A program made the position numbers and the translations under genes. The notes under the pieces were generated by a model. The model was given only the letters and a program-made list of their open reading frames with translations, did no database searches and was not told the origin of the DNA. A stretch of 64,000 bases of DNA from Diorhabda sublineata (Eukaryota; Arthropoda; Insecta; Coleoptera; Chrysomelidae), in assembly GCF_026230105.1 (NCBI RefSeq), contig NC_079480.1:29864488-29928487 (forward strand). Direction: 5' to 3'. Position 1 is the stretch's first letter; the number at the start of each line of letters is the position of its first letter. Below are positions 41,201 through 47,127 of this stretch, one piece after another.

Positions 41201-44200
41201 AAGAAATATTGTAATAAATTTGAATTAATCTCGAGCCATAGCTGTTGGGATTATTTGGCGAGTATACGCAGGATCACCAGACCACAACATTTCTATAGGT
41301 TCCCCACTGTTTTTCAAAGCACCAATTCTAATGACAAGGCCAATAAAAGCTGTCATTAAAGTGTTGTTGGAGGGAATAAACTTCTTTTTATTTGTCGGAT
41401 GATCAAAATTCTATTTTTTTTATGCCTCGGCCTTATGATTTGTTTCTGTCCAATCTTGACATAACAACAATAGAAATGCTCCTTTTATACTAGTGATTTC
41501 AGAACTAATACATTTCAGCCCCGGAGTTTTTACTTATCTTGTTGTCTTCTCACCCTCGAACGGTACCTTTGACCAACAAGTTCCGTCTTTAGATAGCATA
41601 AAACTACTCGAATGAACTAAGTCTTTAATCATTAATCCATTTTATAGCTCCCAGTAATCATCAAAAATTCTTTATACTCCGGATCGTGATTTTTAAAATT
41701 ACATACATTAGTTCTTCATCTGTTAGGTTTGTGTCGTCCCAAATTCGTTTGGGAGTACCTACTAATTATTCACACTTTAGAGAAAAAGTATGAACAAACC
41801 GTCTTTCTTTTGAAATCCACACTTTTATGAAATAATAGGGGGTTCACAGAGAACTACGGAGGCCATGCCTTCATGCACGAAAGGAATTCACACAAAATTC
41901 CAAGGCATATGTCTACACAGTTCAATAAATAAAATAACTTAAAAAGGCTATGTGGGGTAGAAGAGTACCCTAAATAGAAACGGAAAAAGGTGGAAAATTG
42001 CCATCTTTGGAAAAGGTACATAATAGAGTGAGCTACAGATTACTAGATACACATCACCCTATAAAATTTTTTTGCAAAAAACACCACAAAGATGTTCATT
42101 TATATACAACTTCTTTACTTACTTGCTACGTTGCGAATGAATTGAAATGTATTTACAAAATGTCTTGTATCTTATCAAAAATTATAACTAATTATTACAC
42201 AAAAGTGATCCGTAACATGAAAATTAGATTCTAAACATAAAGTGGAAGGACCTTTTTAATAGACATTAAATTGTTTTAATAAACATAAGATTAGTCGTGA
42301 GGGATATAACTAATATAATCTCAAAATTAGTTAGTTGTGATGCTGTTTACATAGGACAGATATCTGAATATTTAGGAAACAGAATAAGAGCCAAATAATG
42401 AAATAAGAGAATTCAACTGTATTTATAAATTGTTATAAAAATTTCATAAAAGTTCATATCCAAGTGAATAATCCCTGTAAATTGTTAATATACAATTTGA
42501 AAGAAATTCAGAATCCACTTCCAAATAGTTGATAATAGCTGGAGATATAGTTTTTTGTATGCAGGATACTTTTGTAAAGTTAACCCATATTCTATTTCTA
42601 TATTTATTTTGCGAAGATCTATCATGTCATAATCGAATATCTCAATAAAAATAGAAGTACGGTCCACTTGTCAAAAAACTTTAAAAAAAAACAGTTATTT
42701 ACACTTATACAGTGCTTTACAGATAAAAGTATCCACCTTTAATAACTTTTGTAATACTGGTATTTAGAAAAAATCCAAAAACACGTCAATTTATGTTGGA
42801 AGGGGCAAGCATTATGGCTTATTTAAACTTACTGGAAAAGCCACCCCCTCACCCCTAGCAGCATCCCCTTTATTTTTTTAAATTACTTGTCATATTTTTT
42901 ATGTAAAATTTGGATACTCCTCTTTGAGCTGATTTCAAAAATGTATAATACTTGTAGGTTAAAGTGGTTAGTTTATGAGATAAACAATTTTTCTTTTAAG
43001 AGCACAAATTTTACTTATTATTTACTTTCACCTTATTTGCCTGTACTAAAATGGGTTGTACAACAGTTCAAACTCTTTTTAACTGTGCTATTTATTCTAC
43101 TTAAAAAATCCAAACAACAAAAAACTCTACTTTTTATTAAAGTTTGACATTGTCAACTAGAATTTGTAGTCACTATTGATAGTGTAATTTGATACATTAT
43201 TTATTTTGTTTCTCTGAAATGGTTTACTCTTTGTAAGAAAGAATTGAAATTATAGGTTTATACTACGAAAATAATAATTGTGCAAGAGCTGCTGCTAGAA
43301 TATTTAACGAATTACATGACGGAAGACATGCAACTCATAAGTATGTAATTCAACTGATGGAGAAATTTACCACAACAGGGTCTGTTTGCAATAAAGTGCA
43401 TAAGCGAGAGGGATTCGTAAATAACGAAGCAATCCAAGTGGCAATTTTAGGGCAAGTCAGCTTAGAGGCTCAACAACCCCAATCGTTGTCAACAATAAGT
43501 AGAGCGATCGGTGTTTCATCTTCTACAGTTTTCCGAGTTCTACATAAATTCAAGTACCAGCCATACAAAGTTAAGTTGGTGCACGAGTTGAATGAAGATG
43601 ATTTTGATCGTCGTCTAGAGTTTTGCGAATCAATGACGCAAATTATTAATAACAATCCACAATTGTTAAACAATATTTGCTTTTCTGATAAATGCTCATG
43701 GTCATTAAATGGCTTAGTAAGTAGGCATAATTGTAGATATTGGGCTGAAAGTGATCCACATATTATGCGTGAATTCCATACACAACATCCCCAAAAGTTA
43801 AACGTTTGGTGTGGTATCCTAGGTGACCACATTGTCGGACCTTTCTTCATCAACGAAAATTTAAATGGTGAATCATATCTTGAGTTACTCAGGGAAGGGG
43901 TTGACCCACGTATTACAACAATAATAGAAAATGATGAAAACCTTTCCGATGATTTACTGGTATTTCAACAAGACGGAGCTCCCCCACACTATGCTATGCC
44001 TGTCCGACAATTTTTAAACGAAACATTCCCCGCTCGTTGGATAGGTAGAAGGGGGCAGATGATGGAGTGGCCACCTAGGTCACCGGATTTCACACCCCTA
44101 GACTTCTTTTTATGGGGGTATTTAAAAACAAAAGTTTATGCTACCCAACCAGAATCTCTGGATGATTTACGAGAGAGGATAGAAAATGAATGTCGACAAT

Positions 44201-46082
44201 TAAATCCAGCCGTATTAAGCAATGTCAGAGAGGCATTTCAAAATAGATTATACCATTGTATGGAAGTGAATGGTACTCATTTTGAACACTTATTGTAACT
44301 TCATAATAAATAGCACAGTTAAAAAGATTAGAGAGTTTGAACTCTTGTACAACCCATTTTAGTACAGGCAAATAAGGTGAAATTAAATAATAAGTAAAAT
44401 TTGTGCTCTTAAAAGAAAAATTGTTTATCTCATAAACTAACCACTTTAACCTACAAGTATTATACATTTTTGAAATCAGCTCAAAGAGGAGTATCCAAAT
44501 TTTACATAAAAAATATGAAAAGTAATTTAAAAAAATAAAGGGGATGCTGCTAGGGGTGAGGGGGTGGCTTTTCCAGTAAGTTTAAATAAGCCATAATGCT
44601 TGCCCCTTCCAACATAAATTGACGTGTTTTTGGATTTTTTCTAAATACCAGTATTACAAAAGTTATTAAAGGTGGATACTTTTATCTGAAAAGCACTGTA
44701 TTTTCATTCGTCTTTTCTAAATCAATTGAGAGGGTCCTCTTGTTTCTCGGCTGTTTTTTCACGTATTTTTTGATAATTTTTAATGGACCATTGATATAAT
44801 CAAACTCATTGTTTTTGCATAATCTTTATGAACATTTAAATAAGCTTTTCAAATTTTTTAAGTCAAAATATATAATAGAATAAAAGTTGTAGTGGCCGAC
44901 AGGAAGACATGAAAGTGAAAAAGGTGCTTGACGGTGGCCAAAATTGTGGCTGTTCTGCTTATCCGAAATCAGAAAACCAAACGGCATTTTAATCTTTATA
45001 TTTATGACTAGCTATTGGACTAGAATGAATTCTAAATTACAAAAATTGTCTTGTTTATACATTTTTGAAAATAACATTCTATTTTTTACGAATTTTTTCG
45101 CTCGTAGAAAAAAAACCATCGAAGCAATCTTGATAATCCTAGTTCAATCTCTGGGCGATAACATACTAAAGATGCTGTATAAATTTGAACAAGATCGGTC
45201 CAGTAGTTTCTGGAATATCGTGGTCGCCGTTTCAAAAAATGGTGTTTCGACAAAAACGCGTTTGAAAGTTCGCGTATGTGATTTATACTAAAACTTTCAT
45301 CATCGCAACTGCCGAAACAAAACTGAACTAACCAACGCTTCACGGCGTCTCAGTCAATATTCGAAAGCGTCTGTCAACGGTCTCGACTCCCCTTTACTTG
45401 GGCCTAATTCGCAAAAGGTTGAGGTAGTAGTTTAGATGTAACGCACGCTCCGTAGGTATACCTGCTCCATTCCAGGGCCGTAACTTGTGAACCACTTCGA
45501 ATATTGAAAAATCATTTGGCACACATTTTCTACACTTATTATAGATGTGGTTTATAGAAAAAAATTGATTTTTTCGCCCCAAAAACTTGAGGACCCCTAT
45601 GGTAATAGACAATTGAAACTTAAAAGACTTATAGTTTTATAAATAAATATCGTTAGAACTGTTTTAAAAAGGCTTCAATAATGTGATAGTATTCTGTATA
45701 GTAGAGAAATTTTCTAATCATTATTATCATTAGTTCCCTTTAGAATAAAATTTCTGTTTACTTAAAACTCATAGCATAACTTGTTGTCTACTTATATGAC
45801 AGTAGATGTGTCAGTGGTATTGTTGTTGTTTGAAATTCGTTAGCTGAATTTCTTCCATTTACCGTAGAATTAGCATTATGTTATGATCTACATGAAATGT
45901 GTTTAATGAAAACTCACTTGTAATTGAACTTCTGAATGATGACCAGTATATATGTAAGGCCCACGGTGAAATGTGGACGGAGAGGGTTGATACGCAAAAG
46001 CTTCTCCAGAAAGATGACGATCTAACTCGACAGGATCGCCGAGTATCTTAGTTGGTACTATTGGCGCCATACTACTCAACAT
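4967..46082 (-). CDS. Patj: Patj (PALS1-associated tight junction protein), partial, eight exons
   Basis: Eight minus-strand exons (45918-46082, 38304-38478, 33861-33952, 24470-24682, 17446-17658, 17214-17384, 16982-17134, 9569-9796) plus the last visible one (4967-5206) join in frame through GT-AG junctions. (The PDZ2 loop is split over three of them, so nine coding blocks are listed below.) All junctions are phase 0 except 38304/33952, where a codon is split 1+2 and the lengths 175+92 restore frame. The product is a multi-PDZ scaffold. In flies Patj joins Crumbs and Stardust at the apical membrane and supports epithelial polarity. The order and linkers match fly PDZ2, PDZ3 and PDZ4. L27, PDZ1 and the C-terminus are not seen in the window. 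The visible part is intact, with no stop or frameshift. Confidence 0.93.
5207..9040. other. Patj intron, no assignable content
   Basis: This is most of the 4.4-kb intron between the two PDZ4 exons. Short open frames (6935-7120, 7956-8138, 8529-8819) show no recognised motif and have ordinary AT-rich composition. A short GC-richer patch near 8075-8125 is unassigned. Confidence 0.5.
9041..9234. mobile_element. GC-rich MITE with about 33-bp inverted repeats
   Basis: GGGTCCACACTATGCCGCGG at 9041-9060, continuing TAGGCTGGGCGG, is mirrored at 9201-9234 (CCGCCCGGCCTACCCCGGCA, then TGGTGTAGACCCTG) with a few mismatches. The element is about 195 bp and far richer in G+C than its surroundings. The CAGGGTC-like end resembles hAT-type termini, but no clean 8-bp target duplication is seen. 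It has no coding capacity. Confidence 0.75.
9569..9796 (-). CDS. Patj: Patj exon: linker and start of PDZ4
   Basis: The 76-codon exon encodes a Ser-rich linker (KAKSESSLSSSIISEV), the SRSLEV-x-x-GMPMW motif also seen in fly Patj as SRSLEP-x-x-GLAMW, and then PIVVELVKGDYGLGFSILDYQ, which contains the GLGF ligand loop of PDZ4. Acceptor GTTTCAG, donor GTAACA, phase 0. Confidence 0.93.
10806..11850 (-). mobile_element. Mariner-like element A (decayed)
   Basis: It starts after TA at 10804-10805 with CAGAGTGTTCCAGGACTTAA, the same end (inverted) as element B at 63745. The left region 11040-11200 and right region 11700-11850 contain inverted copies of a terminal block that includes CTGTAAAAGTTACGGAT. 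Between them, minus-strand translation of about 11710-11450 gives RWIGRGGPFT, then SPNINKMDSFLGDILKAWY and a final IEIPG-like block. This is the C-terminal pattern of mariner-superfamily transposases. Stops break it, and the right end is blurred where the piggyBac element begins. Confidence 0.75.
12370..12412 (+). repeat. (TTAGG)8 telomere-type microsatellite
   Basis: Eight perfect tandem TTAGG units plus a partial ninth. TTAGG is the ancestral insect telomere repeat. The run lies 35 bp before the ATG of the piggyBac transposase remnant, inside that element's leader. It may be a simple expansion or a trace of telomere-repeat insertion. I cannot tell which. Confidence 0.95.
12447..14101 (+). 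pseudogene. piggyBac transposase pseudogene (copy 1)
   Basis: The start MSYKEMSDRELQEII and an acidic N-terminus run to a stop at 12639. Translation then continues through GRTRACNI, and LTVDEQIVPYRGRC (first catalytic Asp) lies at about 13110. TFDNHLSLAH (second Asp region) is near 13350 and KGGVDTLDQM (third Asp region) near 13630. A Cys-rich C-terminus follows (ICTSCKKSICSEH, CFCC) at 13980-14100. piggyBac transposases excise at TTAA without leaving a footprint. All three Asp-bearing motifs survive, but at least two stops and several frameshifts kill it. The intact-looking C-terminal frame is 13778-14101. Confidence 0.92.
14407..14620 (-). pseudogene. LINE 3' coding tail fragment
   Basis: Minus-strand translation reads RWARTRRRAWIDHVNRMDDD, then EERPNTSRPLGRPPKRW. 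This is the usual C-terminal end of one group of insect LINE reverse transcriptases (R-x-x-W-x-GH-x-x-RM, then GRPPKRW). It is only about 70 codons, 5'-truncated or interrupted, and abuts the piggyBac copy. Confidence 0.75.
14730..14905 (+). pseudogene. Transposase HTH fragment (mariner-superfamily)
   Basis: The plus strand encodes IRQINASASSTWKILKEQQL followed by HPHNYKQV. This is the second helix-turn-helix region typical of insect mariner-superfamily transposases (S-x-S-T-x-x-x-ILKEQ-LHPY-x-x-x-x-V). No catalytic part is attached. Confidence 0.6.
14906..16981. other. Patj intron, no assignable content
   Basis: This AT-rich intronic stretch has no recognised domain. A 9-bp-stem hairpin (ACATGTGTT, eight-base loop, AACACATGT) lies at about 15424-15449. 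The acidic run SSSDDSEC near 16670 is isolated. The 16046-16363 minus open frame looks like chance. Confidence 0.5.
16982..17134 (-). CDS. Patj: Patj exon: second half of PDZ3
   Basis: The 51-codon exon encodes VNGIQLLGLNHLEVVTILK, with the alpha-B His, and VVSIVCARY, the last PDZ strand, followed by a linker (TSQHPEAFRAR). Acceptor ATTACAG, donor GTAAAT. The plus-strand open frame 16890-17105 is a shadow of this exon. Confidence 0.95.
17214..17384 (-). CDS. Patj: Patj exon: first half of PDZ3
   Basis: The 57-codon exon encodes IAQMKKEPTSGLGISLEG with the GLGI ligand loop. TVDVEGGQEVRPHHYIRNI, a very well conserved Patj signature, follows, then LPDGPVGQNG and SGDELLE. The acceptor is TATATAG, the donor GTAATG. 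It is separated from the next exon by a 79-bp intron. Confidence 0.95.
17446..17658 (-). CDS. Patj: Patj exon: acidic linker before PDZ3
   Basis: The 71-codon exon from acceptor TTCTAG to donor GTAAGA encodes an acidic linker (IAEEEKEILIGGE), then WKNKFEDDVEIV, which leads into PDZ3 and matches the W-K-x-x-x-x-DVE-V block of fly Patj. The phase is 0 at both ends. The intron that follows is only 61 bp. Confidence 0.9.
17900..18506 (-). pseudogene. piggyBac transposase pseudogene (copy 2)
   Basis: The 113-codon minus frame 18165-18506 contains FPNKPNKYEVKIFALFESKT, then CNLEVHVGE and VKRMSGPIRGTSKNVTIDHW. This is the central piggyBac region with the second catalytic Asp in IDHW. After a frameshift, downstream (lower coordinates) come SLVSYIPKPKQKVLLVSSMH and ATKGGVDMIDKL, with the third Asp motif. 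The N-terminus and the Cys-rich tail are missing. It is more diverged from copy 1 than a recent duplicate would be, so it probably represents a separate insertion (inference). Confidence 0.92.
18727..18850. mobile_element. MITE with about 38-bp inverted repeats
   Basis: The left arm (TACACTGTCTGACGCGCG, then TTTCAATAATCAAGTTAT, about 18737-18772) is mirrored by the right arm at about 18806-18848 (AATAACTTGGTTATCGAAGG, then GCGCGTCTGACAGTGA). A short centre contains ACTGAAGGTAAACTCTGCGG. It is about 120 bp, non-coding and GC-richer than its surroundings. I recall similar MITEs from insect genomes but cannot name a family. Confidence 0.75.
18851..24469. other. Patj intron, mostly unassigned
   Basis: I recognise no host exon here. 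The stretch 19900-20640 has a mixed composition and several overlapping open frames (19942-20223 plus, 19799-20029 minus) with no motif, so it is probably old repeat. The frames at 21300-21497, 22265-22465, 22628-22849 and 24044-24253 also lack recognisable domains. GT-AG exon signatures of Patj are absent. Confidence 0.45.
24470..24682 (-). CDS. Patj: Patj exon: end of PDZ2 and linker
   Basis: The 71-codon, phase-0 exon starts VNGVSLIGFTNHQAVEFLR, the PDZ alpha-B helix region, with the His expected at the start of that helix in class I PDZ domains. It continues into LERYLRGPKYEQLQQAI, strongly conserved in Patj, then a Pro/Ser/Thr-rich linker (PPSPPSPTLTSLPKVPLS). Acceptor TTTTTCAG, donor GTGAGT. 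Confidence 0.92.
24775..25015 (-). other. GC-richer open segment, unclassified
   Basis: A minus frame (24775-24984) encodes a peptide with ordinary, non-low-complexity composition (SDGPEYRWYMVKNKTSDH, then ECLAFTWAKLKPLGNPHSL). The DNA is clearly GC-richer than the flanks. I do not recognise it. It could be a transposon 3' region, because it lies just 3' of the minus-strand LINE remnant at 25140-25900, or a fragment of a retrocopied gene. Confidence 0.35.
25140..25900 (-). pseudogene. LINE (Jockey/R1-like) RT remnant
   Basis: Minus-strand translation gives FRKHKSTIDNIIELETDIHE, then CMAVFSNINKAFDEV (RT palm box with a changed core). QAFIHNFLNNNRSFRVSI follows, and near 25300 CTTCSREITVKHILF-C, the Cys/His tail typical of Jockey and R1 type ORF2 proteins. 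The piece between the RT box and the tail is deleted. Stops and frameshifts are frequent. The frame 25388-25609 is part of it. Confidence 0.8.
27183..27320 (+). pseudogene. Possible N-terminal scrap of a SWIM/YqaJ-type repeat gene
   Basis: Plus-strand ATG at 27184 begins MTESGFVKVKSDTSLKVDAF with MMTAYLASN after it, then a stop. A very similar start is, as I remember, shared by multi-copy insect proteins carrying SWIM or YqaJ-like domains that behave as repeats. Nothing downstream supports the rest of such a protein. The assignment is weak. Confidence 0.3.
28640..29060 (-). pseudogene. Mariner-superfamily transposase fragment
   Basis: The minus frame 28696-28911 encodes STVQNILHKRFNRIFII, then MKPADEHRR and DKETFHIHGCVN. 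This is the segment from the second HTH to the first catalytic Asp, with family consensus DEATFH-x-x-G-x-VN. No catalytic C-terminus follows. The DNA around it is otherwise unremarkable. Confidence 0.7.
29061..32560. other. Patj intron, no assignable content
   Basis: This AT-rich stretch has scattered short frames (29398-29637 minus, 30512-30781 plus, 30982-31245 plus) that show no recognised domain. 31600-31990 is especially AT-rich. No Patj exon signature is present. Confidence 0.5.
32573..32830 (+). other. GC-rich open segment with inverted ends, unclassified
   Basis: The plus frame 32495-32842 contains a 75-residue part (NRKTLCKVITGIDKRACGDL, then EDLRTAGVTVDYDRLKAKYL) whose DNA is much GC-richer than the surrounding intron. 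It is flanked by an acceptor-like CATTTCAG at about 32572 and a donor-like GTAATA at 32820. A short inverted repeat (GTTATTACCGGAAT at 32624, mirrored at 32813-32827) also brackets it. It could be an exon on the plus strand or a small GC-rich transposon. I do not recognise the peptide. Confidence 0.35.
33861..33952 (-). CDS. Patj: Patj exon: middle of PDZ2
   Basis: The 92-nt exon encodes EEISGIFVKSISQGSAADL followed by NIRINDRIVE, the central strands of a PDZ fold. Acceptor is GATTTCAG, donor GTAAGT. Together with the previous exon the length is divisible by three. It is too short for most open-frame searches and was placed by splice sites plus similarity to fly Patj. Confidence 0.92.
34408..35480 (+). 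pseudogene. Crypton-like tyrosine recombinase pseudogene
   Basis: The plus strand begins MSNTDSDISVPSTPPELKSV, then LIPEKSKRQYKKI. This is the N-terminal pattern of insect tyrosine recombinases often annotated as KIAA1958- or Crypton-like. After broken sequence and a TAG at about 34780 that could be a splice acceptor, the catalytic domain follows. MGISGALRRDELVK (first Arg), LDTKTDKKRVF, ISKYLRLPNPETYTGHCFRR (H-x-x-R near 35123-35142), KRHGG and VAEGHIEDSIEKK are visible. Tyrosine recombinases cleave DNA through a Tyr nucleophile. Here the expected Tyr codon is CAT (His, 35212-35214), and TGA replaces the Trp after RHGG. The C-terminal frame 35283-35477 may be its tail. Confidence 0.8.
35673..36910 (+). 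repeat. Unclassified 1.2-kb repeat family, copy 1
   Basis: This segment is diverged but colinear with 52014-53264. Shared blocks include CGGCCCTGA followed by TTGACAATTCTTATGTAAAA-like sequence, ATTTGAAAGTATGAAGAAAC, GTACCTCAGGGTATA and AAAAGTGGTAAAAATA. The plus strand carries a broken coding trace. FTPGFVGSQIENIIR comes first, then AWLAFQNFLGDHKNDYYVTH, FLHSHLHFFP, NLGAVSDVNGERFQQNI and FLRKWNVSTLAEYCYFLERD with frameshifts. I recall similar peptides as multi-copy, unnamed proteins in many animal genomes. The transposon class is unknown to me. Confidence 0.75.
36911..38303. other. Patj intron, no assignable content
   Basis: AT-rich sequence with one short plus frame (37388-37657) lacking a recognised motif. 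No repeat boundary or exon was identified. Confidence 0.5.
38304..38478 (-). CDS. Patj: Patj exon: start of PDZ2
   Basis: The 175-nt exon runs from acceptor ATTTCAG to donor GTGAGT. It encodes ELVPYLARIG, an acidic linker (EPELPETETYEVELEKDD), then the PDZ carboxylate-binding loop GLGI and TVAGYVCEK. The exon ends after the first base of a codon that is completed by the next exon at 33952. The GLGI loop binds C-terminal peptide ligands in PDZ domains. Confidence 0.92.
39040..39985 (+). pseudogene. LINE (R1/Jockey-like) gag-endonuclease remnant
   Basis: Near 39540-39630 the plus strand reads HHCEAATEDLMLYLMENDID, then VAFDQ. This resembles the first block of the AP-endonuclease of R1/Jockey LINEs (L-x-VNL-x-R-x-x-AA-x-DLL, then IDVALISE). 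Near 39830, ISKTSEKAQPWWNQRLKQLK resembles the end of the endonuclease domain (PWWN-x-x-L-x-x-LK). Much between is deleted or out of frame. An 11-bp perfect stem lies at 39289-39316. Confidence 0.6.
39289..39316. repeat. Perfect hairpin, 11-bp stem
   Basis: TAGCCTCATCC and GGATGAGGCTA are exact reverse complements around a six-base loop. The hairpin lies within the LINE remnant. No known function; it may be a relic or chance. Confidence 0.7.
39990..41760 (-). pseudogene. piggyBac transposase pseudogene (copy 3), near full length
   Basis: Minus-strand translation across frames gives TNLTDEELMYVILK near 41720, then GALKNSGEPIEMLWSGDPAY near 41300 and NCKMALNPSTYLCVEE near 41110. MIDRLSGGYGITSENFFTSL follows near 40840, then CVTQRKNEIFIPKELLPL and STEHSNDKINGEETSYKSD. 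The Cys-rich tail with RCYLCERKKYRKSS lies near 40180. The frame 40008-40382 holds the C-terminus. The first Asp region is partly recognisable and the remaining catalytic motifs are scrambled. Stops and frameshifts are many. Confidence 0.85.
41990..42440 (+). pseudogene. Possible Penelope-like GIY-YIG endonuclease scrap
   Basis: The plus strand near 42330-42400 reads VSCDAVYIGQISEYLGNRIR. This fits the GIY-YIG start found at the C-terminus of Penelope-like elements (C-x-x-x-YIGQT-x-x-x-L-x-x-RI). The preceding frame 41998-42234 contains THHPIKFFCKKHHKDVHLYT, which I cannot place. The evidence is a single motif, so this is tentative. Confidence 0.4.
42710..43096 (+). repeat. Left terminal inverted repeat
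   Basis: This is the 387-bp left arm of the element, the near-exact reverse complement of 44305-44698. Its inner edge reads AACTGTGCTATTTATT, matching AATAAATAGCACAGTT at 44305. The right arm carries a few extra bases (for example AGATTAGAG near 44325). Confidence 0.95.
43219..44298 (+). pseudogene. Mariner-superfamily transposase with one early stop codon
   Basis: The likely ancestral ATG at 43219 starts MVYSL, then TAA at 43234-43236 interrupts. The frame then stays open to 44298: ERIEIIGLYYENNNCARAAA (first HTH), a second HTH (LSTISRAIGVSSSTVFRVLH), and CFSDKCSWSLNG with the first Asp (residue 111 counted from ATG 43357). VFQQDGAPPHYA (Asp 206) and RSPDFTPLDFFLWGYLK (Asp 244/249) follow, ending HFEHLL. 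From Asp 206 to Asp 249 there are 42 intervening residues, wider than the DD34D of classical mariners. Translation from the internal ATG at 43357 would give 313 residues lacking the first HTH. Confidence 0.93.
44305..44698 (-). repeat. Right terminal inverted repeat
   Basis: This is the right arm, about 394 bp. It starts 6 bp after the transposase stop codon and ends CTTTTATCTGAAAAGCACTG. Compared with the left arm the outer 20 bases differ at about two positions. Confidence 0.95.
44701..45917. other. Patj intron with unclassified repeat-like sequence
   Basis: 44880-45620 has mixed composition and overlapping open frames on both strands (44944-45291 plus, 45086-45343 minus, 45394-45612 minus) but no recognised motif. 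The style (for example GATCGGTCCAGTAGTTTCTG) resembles non-coding parts of insect repeats. No exon other than 45918-46082 is seen nearby. Confidence 0.4.
45918..46082 (-). CDS. Patj: Patj exon: linker between PDZ1 and PDZ2
   Basis: The 55-codon exon has acceptor TTTTCAG before 46082 and donor GTGAGT at 45912-45917, in phase 0 on both sides. It encodes MAPIVPTKILGDPVELDRHL plus a Ser/Pro/Tyr-rich tail. Fly Patj has a similar VVPTRVL-DPAELERYL segment between PDZ1 and PDZ2. The opening methionine is in mid-exon context after a splice acceptor, so it is probably not the start of the protein. Confidence 0.85.
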
Positions 46083-46235
46083 CTGAAAACCAAAATACCA
46101 TAGTTAAAAAATCTTCAAAGGTATAGACTAAATATGAACATCACCATAAAGCCATTTTCACCTATGTTTATATGTAGATTGATATAGTCGAGGAAACGGT
46201 TTCGATAAATAGCAATAAATTAACTTTGATGCTTG

Positions 46236-46481
46236 TTATAAAGGCGCTGTTTTAACCACAACTGAACTTCTGTTCACATAAGTCGTCGAGCTCGTCCACG
46301 GGGCACAAGGCATGTGCAGCGCCAGCTTTAATTCAGAAGCGATGTGCAATGCGAACACTGTCTGGTCATTAATATTTGAGATAGCAACGTATTCATTACT
46401 GCATTCTAGAACTGATCCAAAATGTAGAAAATCTTCGACATCAACTTTAAAAAATTGTTGCAGACAGTATCTTGTATATTG
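46236..46481 (-). other. Open frame without ATG, unclassified
   Basis: An 81-residue frame on the minus strand runs between stops and contains QQFFKVDVEDFLHFGSVLEC, then VAISNINDQTVFALHIASEL and MPCAPWTSSTTYVNRSSVVV. The composition looks protein-like. It lies just upstream of a Patj exon but has no matching splice sites or Patj similarity. It may be a repeat fragment or a small exon of something else. Confidence 0.3.
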
Positions 46482-46659
46482 TCAAATATTGTAACTAAAT
46501 TTTGAAAGAATTGAAAAGTCATAGACGTGTTTGAGAATGTGGAAAAAACTCAGCATATGAACTGTTAGAGGCCAATGTTATCTAACCACAAAGTCTGCTC
46601 GATATAGCTCAATACGGTGGGAAACAAGTACCCTCAATGAAAAAGGGACAATTTATTTT

Positions 46660-47127
46660 GTCCTCTATTATTCCAGTCCTTACATTAGTTTTTCGGTTTA
46701 TTCGGTGTGTGATTCACGTATCCAGCGAGGATTGTTACGTGACCAGTATCTACAATTATGTCCATTTACGTTTCCATTAATACAAAAAGTGGCCTCATCG
46801 CAAAACATGACATTTAAAAAATTTTTAGCCAGTTAGTTGGTCATTATTATTGCTGTTAGGGTACAGAACACAAACATTCCAAGATTCGTTTTCAGTTGAT
46901 ACAGTTTTTCTACCCCCTGATTTGAATAAATCTTTTACTTAACCAGTTTCGTTAAATTTTTTTACCAATTTACTGACAGTAGATCTTGTTATGGGATTTC
47001 GGTTAGGACATAAATTATTATAGATATTACACGTTTCTTGTTGACTTCTACACCTTTCACCATATCCGAATATCATTAAAACATCAATTGTTTTTTTTTC
47101 AGATAAACGATGCATTATGACTTTCAA
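46660..47127 (-). pseudogene. Mariner-superfamily transposase fragment
   Basis: The minus frame 46939-47127 encodes HRLSEKKTIDVLMIFGYGER, then NLCPNRNPITRSTVSKLVKK-FNETG. This is the N-terminal HTH (DUF4817-like) of insect mariner-superfamily transposases. Downstream, after stops and a deletion, SCFAM(R)PLFVLMET-like sequence near 46800 corresponds to the block around the first catalytic Asp. It is related to, but not the same family as, the intact element at 42710. Confidence 0.7.

Larger units (their letters stand above)
42710..44698 (+). mobile_element. Mariner-superfamily transposon with about 390-bp TIRs, nearly intact
   Basis: The element lies between TA dinucleotides at 42708-42709 and 44699-44700, the target duplication of this superfamily. 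Long inverted repeats (42710-43096 and 44305-44698) agree almost base for base, starting CAGTGCTTTACAGATAAAAG on the left and its near mirror on the right. They bracket one transposase gene. The 1989-bp length, clear ends and near-identity of the arms indicate a fairly young insertion. Open frames at 42887-43147 and 44225-44467 are the two copies of the repeat itself and not genes. Confidence 0.95.

Noticed and set aside
43470..43853. 127-codon minus frame
   Set aside because: Antisense shadow of the mariner-type transposase frame.
42887..44467. Two similar open frames (42887-43147 plus, 44225-44467 minus) sharing MYNTCRLKWLVYEINNFSF
   Set aside because: They are the two arms of the mariner-type inverted repeat read in opposite directions, not duplicated genes.
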